From: Strongylocentrotus purpuratus
Taxonomy: Eukaryota; Echinodermata; Echinoidea; Camarodonta; Strongylocentrotidae
DNA: 64,000 nucleotides
Assembly (NCBI RefSeq): GCF_000002235.5
Contig: NW_022145547.1
Coordinates: forward strand, 1-64,000
Direction: 5' to 3'
Under the pieces are notes generated by a model. It was not told where the DNA came from, searched no databases, and worked only from the letters and a program-made list of their open reading frames with translations. The translations under genes were made by a program, and so were the position numbers. Of the stretch, positions 1-10,455 are shown piece by piece (the first letter of the stretch is position 1; each line of letters begins with the position of its first letter).

Positions 1-265
1 ATAGAGAATGGCGTCGTGCAAAGAACGGCTGCGAAATTAACAGTGCAGATATCATATGGCGCATGGGCTAACTACTAATTTCACTGACTTGTTTATAGCG
101 CAGGTAATTGACGCAATCAAAATAAAGTCTCATGTGCAGCGGGCTTTACATTTGAAATAATTTTCAACATCTAATTTATTTAATAATTAACATTTTATTT
201 ATTGCTAGATTTTGTATTTTATTGCCTTTCTACCACTCCCATTCTTTCTTGTATCTCATCCTAAG
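1..265 (+). other. Intron between CTLD exon 3 and Ig exon, copy A (partial)
   Basis: This segment matches the introns just before the Ig exons of copies C (around 44200-44505) and D (around 55060-55294), including the shared stretch with GTCGTGCA and the CAGCGGGCTTTACATTT block. The lectin exons of copy A must lie upstream of the window. No coding sequence is seen here. Confidence 0.75.
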
Positions 266-574
266 ATCATTTCCATCTCACGACCCCTCGAACCAATCCC
301 GGTTTCGCTAGTGTCTACTGCGCCGTCGACGTCGAAATCGAAGGAGAAACACTGTCTCCAGATGACGTCAAGGTATCCATCGTCAAACTCTTTCGTCATC
401 GAGACCGATTTTCCACTCATCGACGAGTCTTGATGGTGAATTCCGTAATAATAGTTTCCTCCTTTACAACGTGACCGACCGAGGTGAACAAATCTTCTGC
501 TACGCTGGTGAACTGCCGGACAAAGATATATCCTTTTCACTGGATACTTTTTTCTGCTGTCTTTGATTTTTACG
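266..574 (+). pseudogene. Ig-like exon, copy A (frameshifted)
   Basis: The exon begins after a CTAAG acceptor (CTACAG in the other copies) and ends at the TTTACG/GTAATA donor. It encodes the same Ig-like module as copy B: VYCAVDVE with the first cysteine, SLDGEFRNNSF in the middle, then the Y-N-V-T-region. Relative to B one G is missing in the ATCGGTCAA stretch near 390, shifting the frame, and one T is gained near 550. It is 309 nt against 306 nt in B. The lesions are single-base indels, so a sequence error cannot be excluded. Confidence 0.75.
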
Positions 575-1100
575 GTAATATTATTTCTGTTCCAAATATT
601 TCTCACCATATTTACAGTGAGTTAGTAATTTTGTATATTGTAGTTAACGATGAAATAATTTATACCCTTAAAGGGCCCATGACATCGAAATACAAGTGTA
701 TTCCTGTTGGTGTACAGTCCTGCTTACGTCTCATATTTTGATATGTAAACTTCTGAATTTTTTTCATAGATTTTTAAATATTTTTTGAAATATTTGTTTT
801 TCAAACTTGCTATAAAGCTCCACCCCAAAACCTCCAGATCTCATTCCTCTTGTGACATCATCTGTCAGTCATCAATGAGCTAACTTGAGAAAGTGGCATG
901 TAACTTTGCCAAAGTTGACCCCTGTTACAATAGCAACATATAAGTTGCTTTGTCAGACATGTCAGACTAAACTAGTATTCTAGAATAGACAATGGTATGT
1001 AATTTCCCCCAGCTTAGCACACGTTCATAATAGAGTAGCATGCTTCCAATCATATGTACAATACATCATCATTGCCTTTTGTCTTCCTGGTGATGCTAGG

Positions 1101-2204
1101 CAAGGGTGTCGATTTGTATCCGTGGCTGGGGGGGATGATAGGTGCCAAAATATTTTCGGCAATGGATCAAAGCAACCAAGAGGTAGAAGCGTGTGGCAGG
1201 TTGCACCCCATCCCCAAGCGCGTAGCCAGGATTTCATTTTAGGGGGAGGGGGGGGGGGAATGAGCACGCGAACCGCGCTCCCTAGGGGGTTGGGTGCAGG
1301 GAGGGAGGAGTTTCCCCATTCCCCCGCGAAGCGCGGAAGCTTTGACGCTTCATTGAATTATTAGAGAAAGAAGACGATTCGTTGGAACGTTCTCGACTCT
1401 TAATCCTTGTTTGAATCAAGTTCCTCTTCCTCCGCGCGTAGCGCGGAAGCTCTGACGTTTCATTAGATTATTAAAGCAAGAAGACGATTCGATGTACCAT
1501 CTCGACTCTTAATCCTTAATGTTTAAACCAAGTTCCCCTTCCTCAGCGCGTAGCGCGGAAACTCTGACGTTTCATTAGATTATTAAAGAAAGAAGACGAT
1601 TCGATGTACCATTCTCGACTCTTAATCCTTGTCTGAATTCAGTTTCCCCACCCCTCCTGCGCGAAGCGCGGAAGCTTTGACATTTCATTAAATTATTAGG
1701 GAAAGAAGATGATCCGTTGTACCGTTCTCGACTCTGAATTCTTGTCTGAATTTAGTTTCACCCCCCCCCTCCCGCGCGAAGAGGGTTAAGCTTTGACGGT
1801 TCAATAAATTATTACTCTTAATCCTTGTCTATATTAATTTTCGCCCATCTCGCGCGAAGCGCGGAAGCTTTGCCATTTTATTAAATTATTAGAGAAGGAA
1901 GACGATTCGTTGTATAGTGTCCTTGTCTGAATTCAGTTCTCCCCCCATATACGGTTGTCTCATTTATTTCGTATATATGTATGTATTATGAAAATGAGAT
2001 GGGAAAATGTGCATATTGATGGTCATCTTGCGAGTAATAACCATGAACTACTCTCATCGGGCTCTCATCATTAATTTTCCTCTTTTTTTTTTTTTTTTTT
2101 TTTTAATGGTGAATTATTGGGGGGGGGGATGATTGTACAGGCCATCCCCCCCACCTGAAATATGGGGGATATATCCCCCCATCCCCCCGGGATCGACACC
2201 CATG
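1101..2204. mobile_element. hAT-type non-autonomous element with internal minisatellite
   Basis: The element starts CAAGGGTGTCGAT and ends ATCGACACCCATG, giving terminal inverted repeats matching at 12 of 13 positions. It is flanked by the 8-bp direct repeat ATGCTAGG (1093-1100 and 2205-2212). The same intron in copy C reads straight through (GTGATGCTAGGGCTGACATAG near 45330), so the empty site is visible. An 8-bp target duplication with CA-starting ends fits the hAT superfamily. No transposase reading frame is seen; the interior is mostly tandem repeat and poly-G. Confidence 0.8.
1285..1935. repeat. Minisatellite, unit about 110-125 bp
   Basis: Five to six degenerate tandem copies of a unit containing GCGCGAAGCGCGGAAGC, TTTGACGTTTCATTAAATTA, AAGAAGACGATTCG and CTCGACTCTTAATCCTTG. 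The array fills most of the hAT element at 1101-2204. The GCGCGAAGCGC piece is a short palindrome present in most units. Confidence 0.85.
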
Positions 2205-2278
2205 ATGCTAGGTCTGACATAGCAACTTGTATGTTGCTATTGTATTACGTATTGTAACAGCTGGTCGACTTCGGCAAA

Positions 2279-2535
2279 ATACATACCAGCCGCTGAAAAA
2301 GCAGGGGGAAGGGGGAGGGGGGTAAGAGCATATTTCGTTCTGTTGGGGGGGGGTCACCTTTTTTTGGTCACTCATTAGCACTATTTATTTTTATTATTAT
2401 TATTATTATTTGTTTTGTTTTATTATTTATTTTTATAAATGATGATTTCCCCCCTCCAAAACACACAAAATTATTTTTTTTTTTTGGGGGGGGGGGGTTC
2501 GAACCCTCCCCCCCCCCTCCACGCCTACGCGCCTG
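2279..2535. mobile_element. hAT MITE, left-truncated
   Basis: The right end reads GCGTACGC-like sequence ending CGCCTG, followed by AACGAGTT (2536-2543), the site used by the intact copy-C element at 46259-47036. Interior blocks (CAGC.GCTGAA.AAGC, GTAAGAGCATATTTCGTTCTG, poly-G) also match that element. The shared insertion site shows it was present before copies A and C separated. Confidence 0.75.
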
Positions 2536-2571
2536 AACGAGTTGTTAACGGGACTGCTTTATCATTTCCAG

Positions 2572-2905
2572 CTTTACCAGAGCTACAATCCGGCCCAACA
2601 GTCGGAGAGATCAGCTCGTCATCAGTCACTGTCTTCTGGAACTCTTGGACACCTTTTTATGGACGCCGGCGACGGACCAGTTGTTGGTTACCTTATCTAT
2701 CAGCAAATCATGGAAGAGGAATGGATAGTGGTTGCTGAAATCGACTCGGGTGTGGGAGAGGGCGATCTTCAACGAATAATGGAGTTTGTATTAACTGAGT
2801 TGGAACCAGGAACAGAATACAATATCAGTGTGTCTGCCGTCAGAGAAGGTCCAGGCGGAGAAGGACCAAGAAGTCCACTTGTGACTGTTACGACTCCTAC
2901 CCTTG
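2572..2905 (+). pseudogene. FN3 exon, copy A (frameshifted)
   Basis: The exon starts after TTTCCAG and ends at a CTTG/GTGAGT donor. It encodes an FN3 domain with the usual marks: VFWNSW for the core tryptophan, VVGYLIYQQ, LTELEPGTEY, and the SAV-x-EGPGGEGP loop. It is 334 nt, one longer than intact copies: an extra T in the T run near 2655 shifts the frame. Retention of the following intron would add only two residues before a stop. Confidence 0.8.
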
Positions 2906-4089
2906 GTGAGTGGTAATTGGACCAATATTGATGATGATTTCGTATACGGATGTAAACAGAAACATCCAACCATCAGCCAAAAACGCATAAGTCTTAGCCT
3001 CAATAGTCCTATGTCAGTTGGTGGAATAAGTGATTGATCCTGCGTCTAATTAACATGGACCATTAATCTTATTCTTGACTCTTACCCCTACAATATTTGT
3101 CCCTACAACCTACCAACCCCCCCACCCCCCTCCCCTAGTCCCCACCCCTTACGCTGAGCAAGGCGCAGCCGGGAGTGGGGAAGCGGGTAGGTGGGACTTT
3201 TTAAAATAATGTTGTCGAGTTAAAATGCCGGATCCTTCGCTGATTATTTTCGCCTCAGATAATTCCCCTTTTACTACGGCTGCCTTTTTTTTCTTTTCGA
3301 ATAAAGGTCCTTGCCCCTTTGGATATGTGCCCCTTTTCTATTCAACATGAAAACGTGCTCCTAATTTAAAGCGGCTACGAACAACTTTTTTCTTTAATTT
3401 CACTTATAGGCGCCGGAAGTGAGGGGGGGGGCACTCGTCCCCCAACCAAAAAAGTTGGGGGTCAAAATGCATTTTCCCCCCAAAAACGCCCCCTCCCCCC
3501 CCCCCCCCTCCAAAAAAAGAAAGAAAAGCAGTAAAGGAGTAAATATGGTTTGTATTTTTTAACCCCCAAAAACATAACAATATTAAAAACATGAATTAAA
3601 TCACATATAAAATTCCAATCAAAGAAAAGGAAAGTTAACAGGAATTAAATTCCTGAACATTCCGCATACCACCTATATTAATCAATGGAGGTTTTTATCA
3701 TTGCGAGACGCGCATATCGTGGAAATATTTTGTTATAGGGGTGAGAAGACATGAGCCCCTGAACGCTGGCGTACTGATGGGGGGGGGGATGTTTTCTTAT
3801 TCGATACCAGTGATTTACAATTGTTGCTGAAATGACATGATTATTGGTATTTTTTCTCATTTTGTTTGTACGTCATACCTTTTAATGCGTTTGTTGGAAA
3901 ATTAGAAATTCCCAAATATCCAGTCGGGCGAAAAATATGCTTATTTACAAGCCTTCATGTCAGGGCCTGCAGAGTGGCTTGGCTCGGGGGCTTCATCCCC
4001 CCTCACTTTTTGAAAAAGTATGTTACAGAGAAAAAGAAAGAAAGAAAGAGAAAGAGACAAAAAAAGTGACTTGCCAATGTCACGAATGA

Positions 4090-4345
4090 GGTATTAAAAT
4101 ATGCTCATCTGACCGTAATTAAATGCCTAAAACCCCAGAGCTTACGGGGGCTCTGCCCTCGGACCCCACCCAGGTCCCTAAGGCGGTCCCCTGGATGCTC
4201 ATCTGACCGTAATTAAATACCTAAAAAAAAGAGCTTCCGGGGCTCTGCCCCCTGCATGGACCACCCACCAAGGGCCCTAAGACGGGCCCCTGGATGCTCA
4301 TCTGACCGTAATTAAATACCTAAAACCCCTGAGCTTCCGGGGGCT
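4090..4345. repeat. Minisatellite with GCTCATCTGACCGTAATTAAA, about 3 units
   Basis: Tandem units of roughly 90 bp, each starting near GGATGCTCATCTGACCGTAA and continuing through GAGCTTCCGGGGGCTC, CCCTGGACCCCACC and GGGCCCTAAG. The same array recurs downstream of copies B, C and D with more units. Confidence 0.85.
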
Positions 4346-5819
4346 CAGGCCCTGTCCCCCACGCCAATTTACGCTCTACCTGATCGTTAATACTCCACTT
4401 TGAAAAACGTACCGCGGGGCCTGTATGTAATGTGAAAAAGTGGTGGTGATGGTGGTGATCCGACTTTCAAACGTTTTGCTCATTACGCCACTGCCCCTGG
4501 AATACCTCCTTCCCCCCCCCCCCCCCCCCCCCCACCCCCAATCCCAAACTGCTTCCGGCGCGCCTGATTTCACTCAAATTTGATATGATTATGTTTTTTT
4601 TAATAAAAGATCTTTTCAGTCTTTCATGATTCGGTTGTGCTTAAAACCCAATCAAGATTGTTTTGTCCTCTTTACAAGATGTAATTTTTCGCACTTTATA
4701 CCATCACACACCTAACTGCACACTATACTTGGCAATGTAAAGATAGAAACAAACATTGAAATCATCCGTGATCATGTAATCACACTGTAGGGGAGTATAC
4801 CAATGTCTAAAATGCTATATTTTTGCTTTGAGATTTCCCTTTGTTGGTGCTCCTTTTTTTTTTATTCAAGAAGTGCCCTTTGGGGGCTGGTTCACCCCCC
4901 CCCCTCCATTTTGGAAGAAGCGCCGCTGCCCCGGACTGAAAAGACGGATGTACAGAAATCCTCTCCTTCCGACTTGTATTAATATTACCAACTGACAGTA
5001 CTAATATGAAAATGAAAGGGATATCTTTCACCTCGACATAATACAACGATGGTAGAGCCTACACTAACAAGTTTGATTATTACTATGTAGGCTCTCTCAC
5101 ATCCTCATTTTAATTTAAACTTAGTATTGACTTTACAATTTCTCCAAAAATACCAATTGATTTAATAAATTATATGTATTCATTCTTATTTTAAGGACCT
5201 GTGTATTATTACTAATTTTAAATTTCGGGCAAATAAAACTGATATGTAAGATGAAATAACATTTTAATTTTTTTTTTTTTAAATCGAAACTGAACTTTTT
5301 CAGCTCGTCTTTTGTTAGCATTCTCTTTCTTCTCGTCGACTACAATTCAAATTTTTAGAATGAGCTAAGAAGAACTGTATATTCCTCATCTTGTTTGTCA
5401 TATTTTTGAAAACTATTGCAGGTTTTCAAATACACATTTAGCTGAAGATTATAAAACCGAAACCGACAGAAAATCTTTAAATATTTACAAACATTGGTCA
5501 TGACAGTTTAAATCATAAGACCTTACACAAACATCAAAACACCAGCAAAACCATGTTGAAAGGAAATCAGGAGTAAACAGAAACAAAATGACGTGAGCCA
5601 TGAGGGTTTGTATAAGTATGGACCATGATATATGTTTGTCATGATGCACTATTTTACATTCTGCGTACTACAATATGTATATGAAAATCAAAGGAATACT
5701 TATCTGGAGTAACTGTGAACATGAGCATTAGTAGTAGACAACAATTCTTAATATCTTACACCGAGGATGATGTTTATGTTTTATCCATTTTAATCATTTA
5801 TATATTTATTATCTATCTA

Positions 5820-5960
5820 TTTATCAATTTTTGTTTAAATCATTTTATTTGTTATTATCATTATTATTTTCATTACTATTATTATTTTTATTATTATTAT
5901 TATTATTATTATGTTATCATTATCATTATTGTTATCATTGTAATTATAATTATTTTTTAT
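5820..5960. repeat. ATT-type microsatellite (unoccupied LINE site)
   Basis: Imperfect ATT/ATC trinucleotide run. It sits at the position where the paralogous locus upstream of copy C carries the L1/Tx1-like LINE (35127-40636), so it stands in for the empty site. Confidence 0.8.
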
Positions 5961-6028
5961 TAATATTTTCTTTTGGAGATTATTATTATTCATCAACATC
6001 GTCCACATTATTATGATTATCTACCTCC

Positions 6029-6290
6029 AATGTGCATTCAGAAAAACACACAGAAAACAAATAATTAAACTGAGAAGTTATTCTTCTGCTTACAAATAGA
6101 CTTTCCGTCTTTGAAAGAATCAATTAAATTTATTTCAATGCCTCATATGGAAGCATGAACATGAAAAGGAAACAGTTAGTTTTATTCTAAAATAAGACAG
6201 GGTGATGTAGAAAATTTATTATTTGAAACTGAAAGAGGAAAATTAATGTCAACAAGCCCAGGAAACAAAAAAGAAGGCTCCAAGTTTGTC
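6029..6290 (+). pseudogene. Decayed orphan exon upstream of copy B
   Basis: Nucleotide match to the open exon at 40869-41109, starting after TGTGCATTCAG and running through CAGAAAACAAATAATTAAAC to AACAAGCCCAGGAAAC. Several frame breaks prevent translation. See 40869-41109 for the intact version. Confidence 0.6.
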
Positions 6291-6420
6291 TCAGGTCATT
6301 GTAGCGCGAGACACGTCGACGTTTATTTCTTCTCCAGTCTATGTACATACATTTGAAATACAATCATAAATGAATAGTATCTCTTTCTGACATCAAGTCC
6401 CATCTATTTGTTGATTTAAT

Positions 6421-6490
6421 ATGAAGTTCGCCTACAAGGAGACAGTTGTTTTTACTATCGCCATTGTAGCCATCGTGTCTTTACAAGGGG
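6421..6490 (+). CDS. Signal-peptide exon, copy B
   Basis: MKFAYKETVVFTIAIVAIVS followed by LQG: a short charged start, then about 15 hydrophobic residues. It is 70 nt long and ends GGGG/GTAAGA, phase 1. The same 70-nt exon begins copies C (41246) and D (51174), which supports this ATG as the start. Confidence 0.8.
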
Positions 6491-6910
6491 GTAAGAATAC
6501 AAATATCAATGTTCGTCTTAAAAACTCATCGCATTTTTTCTGTTTTAATTTGTTTTGTGTGCTTTTTTTACTTGTGAAATATTATTCAAGAACGATTAAA
6601 TAGTTTCAGGGTACTTTTAAGAGACAGACCGAATACCATGTTTCGCAACCGGCGACGCGGTCTTCTACAACGCTAATCTTAGCGGGGGTTCGCACTCAGA
6701 GCGAAAATTTCCGCGTAGCGTCCAAACCTACGAAGGTATTTAGCTATATCAGCGTCGGGAGTCGAGCTAGTACAGGTGGCGAGCTCATTTAAATACCCCG
6801 TGGTCAGCACTTGCATCGCCGTGTGAAAAACTCCATTCACTGCTACGCGCATATGTTTTTATTAATTATCAGTTTAATCATCTTCATTCATCTTGGGAAA
6901 CGAAGGTGCT

Positions 6911-7006
6911 CAAGGGGGGGGGGGGGGGGGGGGGGGGTGCAACATTTTTCAAATTTTCGCGGGAAAAAAAAAGTGCTAACTAAACTCCCCCCCCAACCCC
7001 CCCCCC

Positions 7007-7037
<31 letters not shown>

Positions 7038-7119
7038 ACTGAGCGCATTTTCGGCCGGCGCGATTGCAAAAAAAAAAAATGGGCCCCCACTCCTAAGAAA
7101 TCCTGGATCCGCGCCTGCT
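6911..7119. mobile_element. G/C-tract element, hAT-MITE-like, degenerate
   Basis: Begins CAAGGGGGG after GGTGCT and ends CCTGGATCCGCGCCTG, the right-end type of several hAT MITEs in this window (CAGGCGCGGATCCAGG read from the other strand). The interior is almost only poly-G and poly-C around TCGGCCGGCGCGATT. It replaces about 250 bp present in copy D. The left end is not clear. Confidence 0.45.
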
Positions 7120-7199
7120 GTTAACTAATATCTGCTGTTTCAACATTCCGCTGCGTCAGGTATTCAAATAGGACAGAGGCGGGGCTCCCGGAGAGCAGG

Positions 7200-8050
7200 G
7201 GGGCACAATGCCCCCCCTCCACTTTTGCAAGTACCCCAAAAGTGCCCCTTTTTACAAAGGAAAAGTGCCCCTTCCCCTTTCCACTTCTGATAAGTGCCCC
7301 TTTTATTTTGACACGTTCCTCTTTTCCTTTGACAAGATCCCATTTTCAATTGCAATAAGTGTCCATTTTCTATTCTCATAAGTGCCTTTTTTAATCTCTA
7401 GTAAGTTCCCCTTTTCAGGTACGAGAAGCGCCCCTTTTCACTTTTGATAAGCGCCCCTTTCACCTCTGATTATTGCTCTATTCAAATTTGAGAGGATCCC
7501 CTTAGTTTGCCAGATCCCATTGACAAGTACCTCTTTTCCTTTTCCCTTCCCCTTCTCATAATTACCCCTTTTTATCTTTGATAAGTGCCCCGTTTATTTT
7601 AACATGTGCCTCTTATTCTTCTTAATAAGAGCCACTTCCCCTTCTCATAAAAGCTCCTTTTTACCTCCGATAAATGCCCCTATTATAATCTGATTATAAA
7701 GTGCCTCTTTTCATGTATGGTCAGCGCCTCTTTTCAGATGCGATAAGCGCTCCTTTTCACATCTGATAATTACCATTTTAACAATTATATTGTGCCCCTT
7801 TTTTCTTTCTAGTAAGGAACCTATCCCTTTTTCATAAATGCCCCTTTTCACTTCTTATAAATGCCATTTTCGTCCCTGGTGCGTGCCTCTTTTTTTAGGT
7901 GTAAAAAGGGCCCAATTCTCACCTTTGATGATTAGCCTCTGTTCTTTAACACGTGTTCCTTTTCTTTTATAATCAGTGTCTTAACCCTTTCGATTAGTGT
8001 CCCTTTTCCTCTCATCATTAAACGTGCCCCTCATTTTACGCGACTAAGAG
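7200..8050. repeat. Degenerate minisatellite, GTGCCCCTTTT unit of about 30 bp
   Basis: About 25-30 diverged tandem copies of a unit like AAGTGCCCCTTTTCACTTCT plus GATA. The same array with nearly the same variants in the same order occupies 52020-52880 in copy D, so it predates the B/D duplication. Short relatives occur at 3245-3330, 8395-8440 and 48075-48170. Confidence 0.85.
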
Positions 8051-8536
8051 CAATTTCCCCCAAGGCTCGCTCGCTAAGCCCCCTCGTAGTTATAGATGTT
8101 ATAATTTAATATGCGTGTAACTTATCGAAGGACTTTTCAGTCTTTCGTTATGAGAGTATGTGCTTATAACCCCATCAGGATTGGATTTTTCCGCTTTATA
8201 AGATGTCATTTTTGCACTGCGACCGCACAAATCTTTAAAAGTTTTCCTCTTTCCCTTTCCTCACTCGCAAATGAATTTTCAGATCATATGATGTATAAAG
8301 AGAAACAAATATTAAAACCATCCCCGATAATGTAATCATAATAAAGGGGTATATACCAAAGTCTTTTACATTTTCGTTTTGAGATTTCCCTTTGAAGGTG
8401 CCCTTTTTGCCTGAAAGTGCCCTTTTTCGTTGGTGCCATCCCACTTTGGGAGTCGCTCCGCCGCCTCTGAACAGAAATCCTCGGAGGAAGCAGTCGCCTT
8501 TTAATTTCGAAATGTCACTTTCGTTTCATTATACAG

Positions 8537-8688
8537 TAACAAGTCAGACACCCTCACCTGAATGGCACCGGCTGGATGACGCAGTCTATCTAGTGGACAC
8601 CATCACCCTAACATGGTACGATCAGGCGCAGTCTATCTGAAAAGGTTACGGAGCGAATCTAGCAAGGGTTGACTCAGACGAGATCCAG
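8537..8688 (+). pseudogene. CTLD exon 1, copy B (nonsense codon)
   Basis: Reads VTSQTPSPEWHRLDDAVYLV, then the YD.AQS helix, GANLARVDSDEIQ, and a CAG/GTATAA donor. In C and D the helix ends SLC or SVC, the conserved cysteine that closes the long CTLD disulfide. Here that codon is TGA (8638-8640), giving a stop. The remainder is in frame and well conserved, so the lesion looks recent. Confidence 0.85.
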
Positions 8689-8829
8689 GTATAAAATCGA
8701 TTCAAATAATGGTCAGATGTTAATCACAATTACTATTTTAGCTTGTAACGTGATATATATATACAGCTTAAAGTTACGGCTAACCCTGCTGGAAAGAACA
8801 CACTCATTCACACTCATTCACAGTGTGGA

Positions 8830-10455
8830 TCACACTGTGTTTCACACTGTGAATCACACTGTGCTCCACAATGTTAAATTGGGCGCTTCACACTGTGCTC
8901 CACAATGTTAAATTGGGCGTTTCACACTGTGCTCCACAATGTTAAATTGGGCCGTTTCACACTGTGCTCCACACTGTTAAATTGGGCGCTTCGCACTGTG
9001 CTCCACAATGTTAAATTGGGCGCTTCACACTGTGCTCCACAATGTTAAATTGGGCCGTTTTACACTGTGCTCCACAATGTTAAATTGGGCGCTTCACACT
9101 GTGCTCCACAATGTTAAATTGGGCCGTTTTCACACTGTGCTCCACAATGTTAAATTGGGCGCTTCACACTGTGCTCCACAATGTTAAATTTGGCCGTTTT
9201 CACACTGTGCTCCACAATGTTAAATTGGGCGCTTCACACTGTGCTCCACAATGTTAAATTGGGCCGTTTTCACACTGTGCTCCACAATGTTAAATTGGGC
9301 GCTTCACACTGTGCTCCACAATGTTAAATTGGGCCGTTTTCACACTGTGCTCCACAATGTTAAATTGGGCGCTTCACACTGTTCTCCACAATTTTAAATT
9401 GGGCCGTTTTCACACTGTGCTCCACAATGTTAAATTGGGCGCTTCACACTGTGCTCCACAATGTTAAATTGGGCCGCTTCACACTGTGCTCCACACTGTT
9501 AAATTGGGCCGTTTCACACTGTGCTCCACACTGTTAAATTGGGCGCTTCAGATCACACTGTGCTCCACAATGTTAAATTGGGCGCTTCAGATCACACTGT
9601 GCTCCACAATGTTAAATTGGGCACTTCACACTGTGCTCCATAATGTTAAAATTGGACCGTTTTCACACTGTGCTCCACAATGTTAAATTGGGCGTTTTCA
9701 CACTGTGCTCCACAATGTTAAATTGGGCGCTTCACACTGTGCTCCACAATGTTAAATTGGGCCGTTTTCACACTGTGCTCCACAATGTTTAATTGGGCGC
9801 TTCACACTGTGCTCCACAATGTTAAATTGGGCCGTTTTCACACTGTGCTCCACAATGTTAAATTGGGCGCTTCACACTGTGCTCCACAATGTTAAATTGG
9901 GCGCTTCACACTGTGCTCCACAATTTTAAATTGGGCCGTTTTCACACTGTGCTCCACAATGTTAAATTGGGCGCTTCACACTGTGCTCCACAATGTTAAA
10001 TTGGGCCGTTTCACACTGTGCTCCACACTGTTAAATTGGGCCGTTTCACACTGTGCTCCACACTGTTAAATTGGGCGCTTCAGATCACACTGTGCTCCAC
10101 AATGTTAAATTGGGCGCTTCAGATCACACTGTGCTCCACAATGTTAAATTGGGCACTTCACACTGTGCTCCACAATGTTAAAATTGGACCGTTTTCACAC
10201 TGTGCTCCACAATGTTAAATTGGGCGTTTTCACACTGTGCTCCACAATGTTAAATTGGGCGCTTCACACTGTGCTCCACAATGTTAAATTGGGCCGTTTT
10301 CACACTGTGCTCCACAATGTTTAATTGGGCGCTTCACACTGTGCTTCACAATGTTAAATTTGGCCGTTTTCACACTGTGCTCCACAATGTTAAATTGGGC
10401 GCTTCACACTGTGATCTACAATGTTAAATTAGGCCGTTTTCACACTTTGCTCCAT
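8830..10455. repeat. Satellite array, unit 32-36 bp (CACACTGTGCTCCACAATGT)
   Basis: Roughly 45-48 copies of a unit reading TTCACACTGTGCTCCACAAT followed by GTTAAATTGGGC and a short variable end (GC or CGTT). Two end types alternate over long stretches, giving a dimeric period near 70 bp. A higher-order duplication of 532 bp is visible: 9486 onward repeats at 10018 onward, including the rare GATCACACTG variants. CACA-C-TGTG is an odd-centred palindrome. Confidence 0.9.

Larger units (their letters stand above)
672..2278. mobile_element. TTAA-flanked palindromic MITE, copy A, right end lost
   Basis: The left end starts after TTAA (668-671) with AGGGCCCATGACATCG, the same TIR as the complete element at 44903-45646 in the same intron of copy C. 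A hAT element (1101-2204) is nested inside. The right part is missing: at about 2278 the sequence jumps directly into the interior of a hAT MITE whose complete version lies in copy C. This implies one deletion removing the MITE right arm, the intron between, and the hAT left end. The TTAA target suggests a piggyBac- or Kolobok-type MITE. Confidence 0.7.
266..2905 (+). pseudogene. Receptor copy A, 3' part (Ig-like and FN3 exons), broken
   Basis: This is the first visible member of the tandem receptor family; only its Ig-like exon (266-574) and FN3 exon (2572-2905) lie in the window. Both exons align end to end with copies B, C and D, but each is frameshifted, so as written this copy cannot make the two domains in one frame. 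No TM or tail exon follows before the next gene starts at 6421. After the FN3 exon the sequence follows copy C and diverges from B and D near 3245. The Ig-FN3 intron holds a TTAA MITE, a hAT element nested in it, and a truncated hAT MITE. A shares the MITE and hAT positions with C, which marks A and C as sister copies. Confidence 0.75.
2906..6420. other. Intergenic block after copy A
   Basis: Matches 47406-51173 after copy C and, in parts, the blocks after B and D. It holds a short GTGCCCCTTTT-like tract (3245-3330), poly-G/poly-C tracts near 3420-3510 and 4510-4535, a minisatellite (4090-4345), AT-rich unique sequence (4560-5700), an ATT-type microsatellite (5820-5960) and a decayed orphan exon (6029-6290). 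B and D carry TM and tail exons in the corresponding interval; none are recognisable here. Confidence 0.65.
6491..8536 (+). other. Intron 1 of copy B
   Basis: Matches intron 1 of copy D (51244-53368). It contains a G/C-homopolymer insertion (6911-7119) that D lacks, the GTGCCCCTTTT minisatellite (7200-8050), and unique sequence up to the TTATACAG acceptor. Copy C has a much shorter intron 1 (584 bp) without the minisatellite. Confidence 0.75.

Noticed and set aside
256-609. Minus-strand 117-codon frame opposite the Ig exon
   Set aside because: Shadow of the plus-strand Ig exon; no protein family words and no splice context.
5715-6016. Membrane protein from a long hydrophobic open frame
   Set aside because: The residues come from an ATT microsatellite read in frame.
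6911-7119. Poly-G/poly-C tract as a regulatory feature
   Set aside because: Similar tracts occur in most hAT-type MITEs of the window and length may be affected by assembly; a mobile origin explains them better.
9486-10218. Two identical 66-codon open frames
   Set aside because: They are translations of the 34-bp satellite and are repeated because of the 532-bp duplication.
8830-10455. CRISPR-like regular repeat array
   Set aside because: Units are contiguous with no unique spacers and the context is an animal transposon; it is a satellite.
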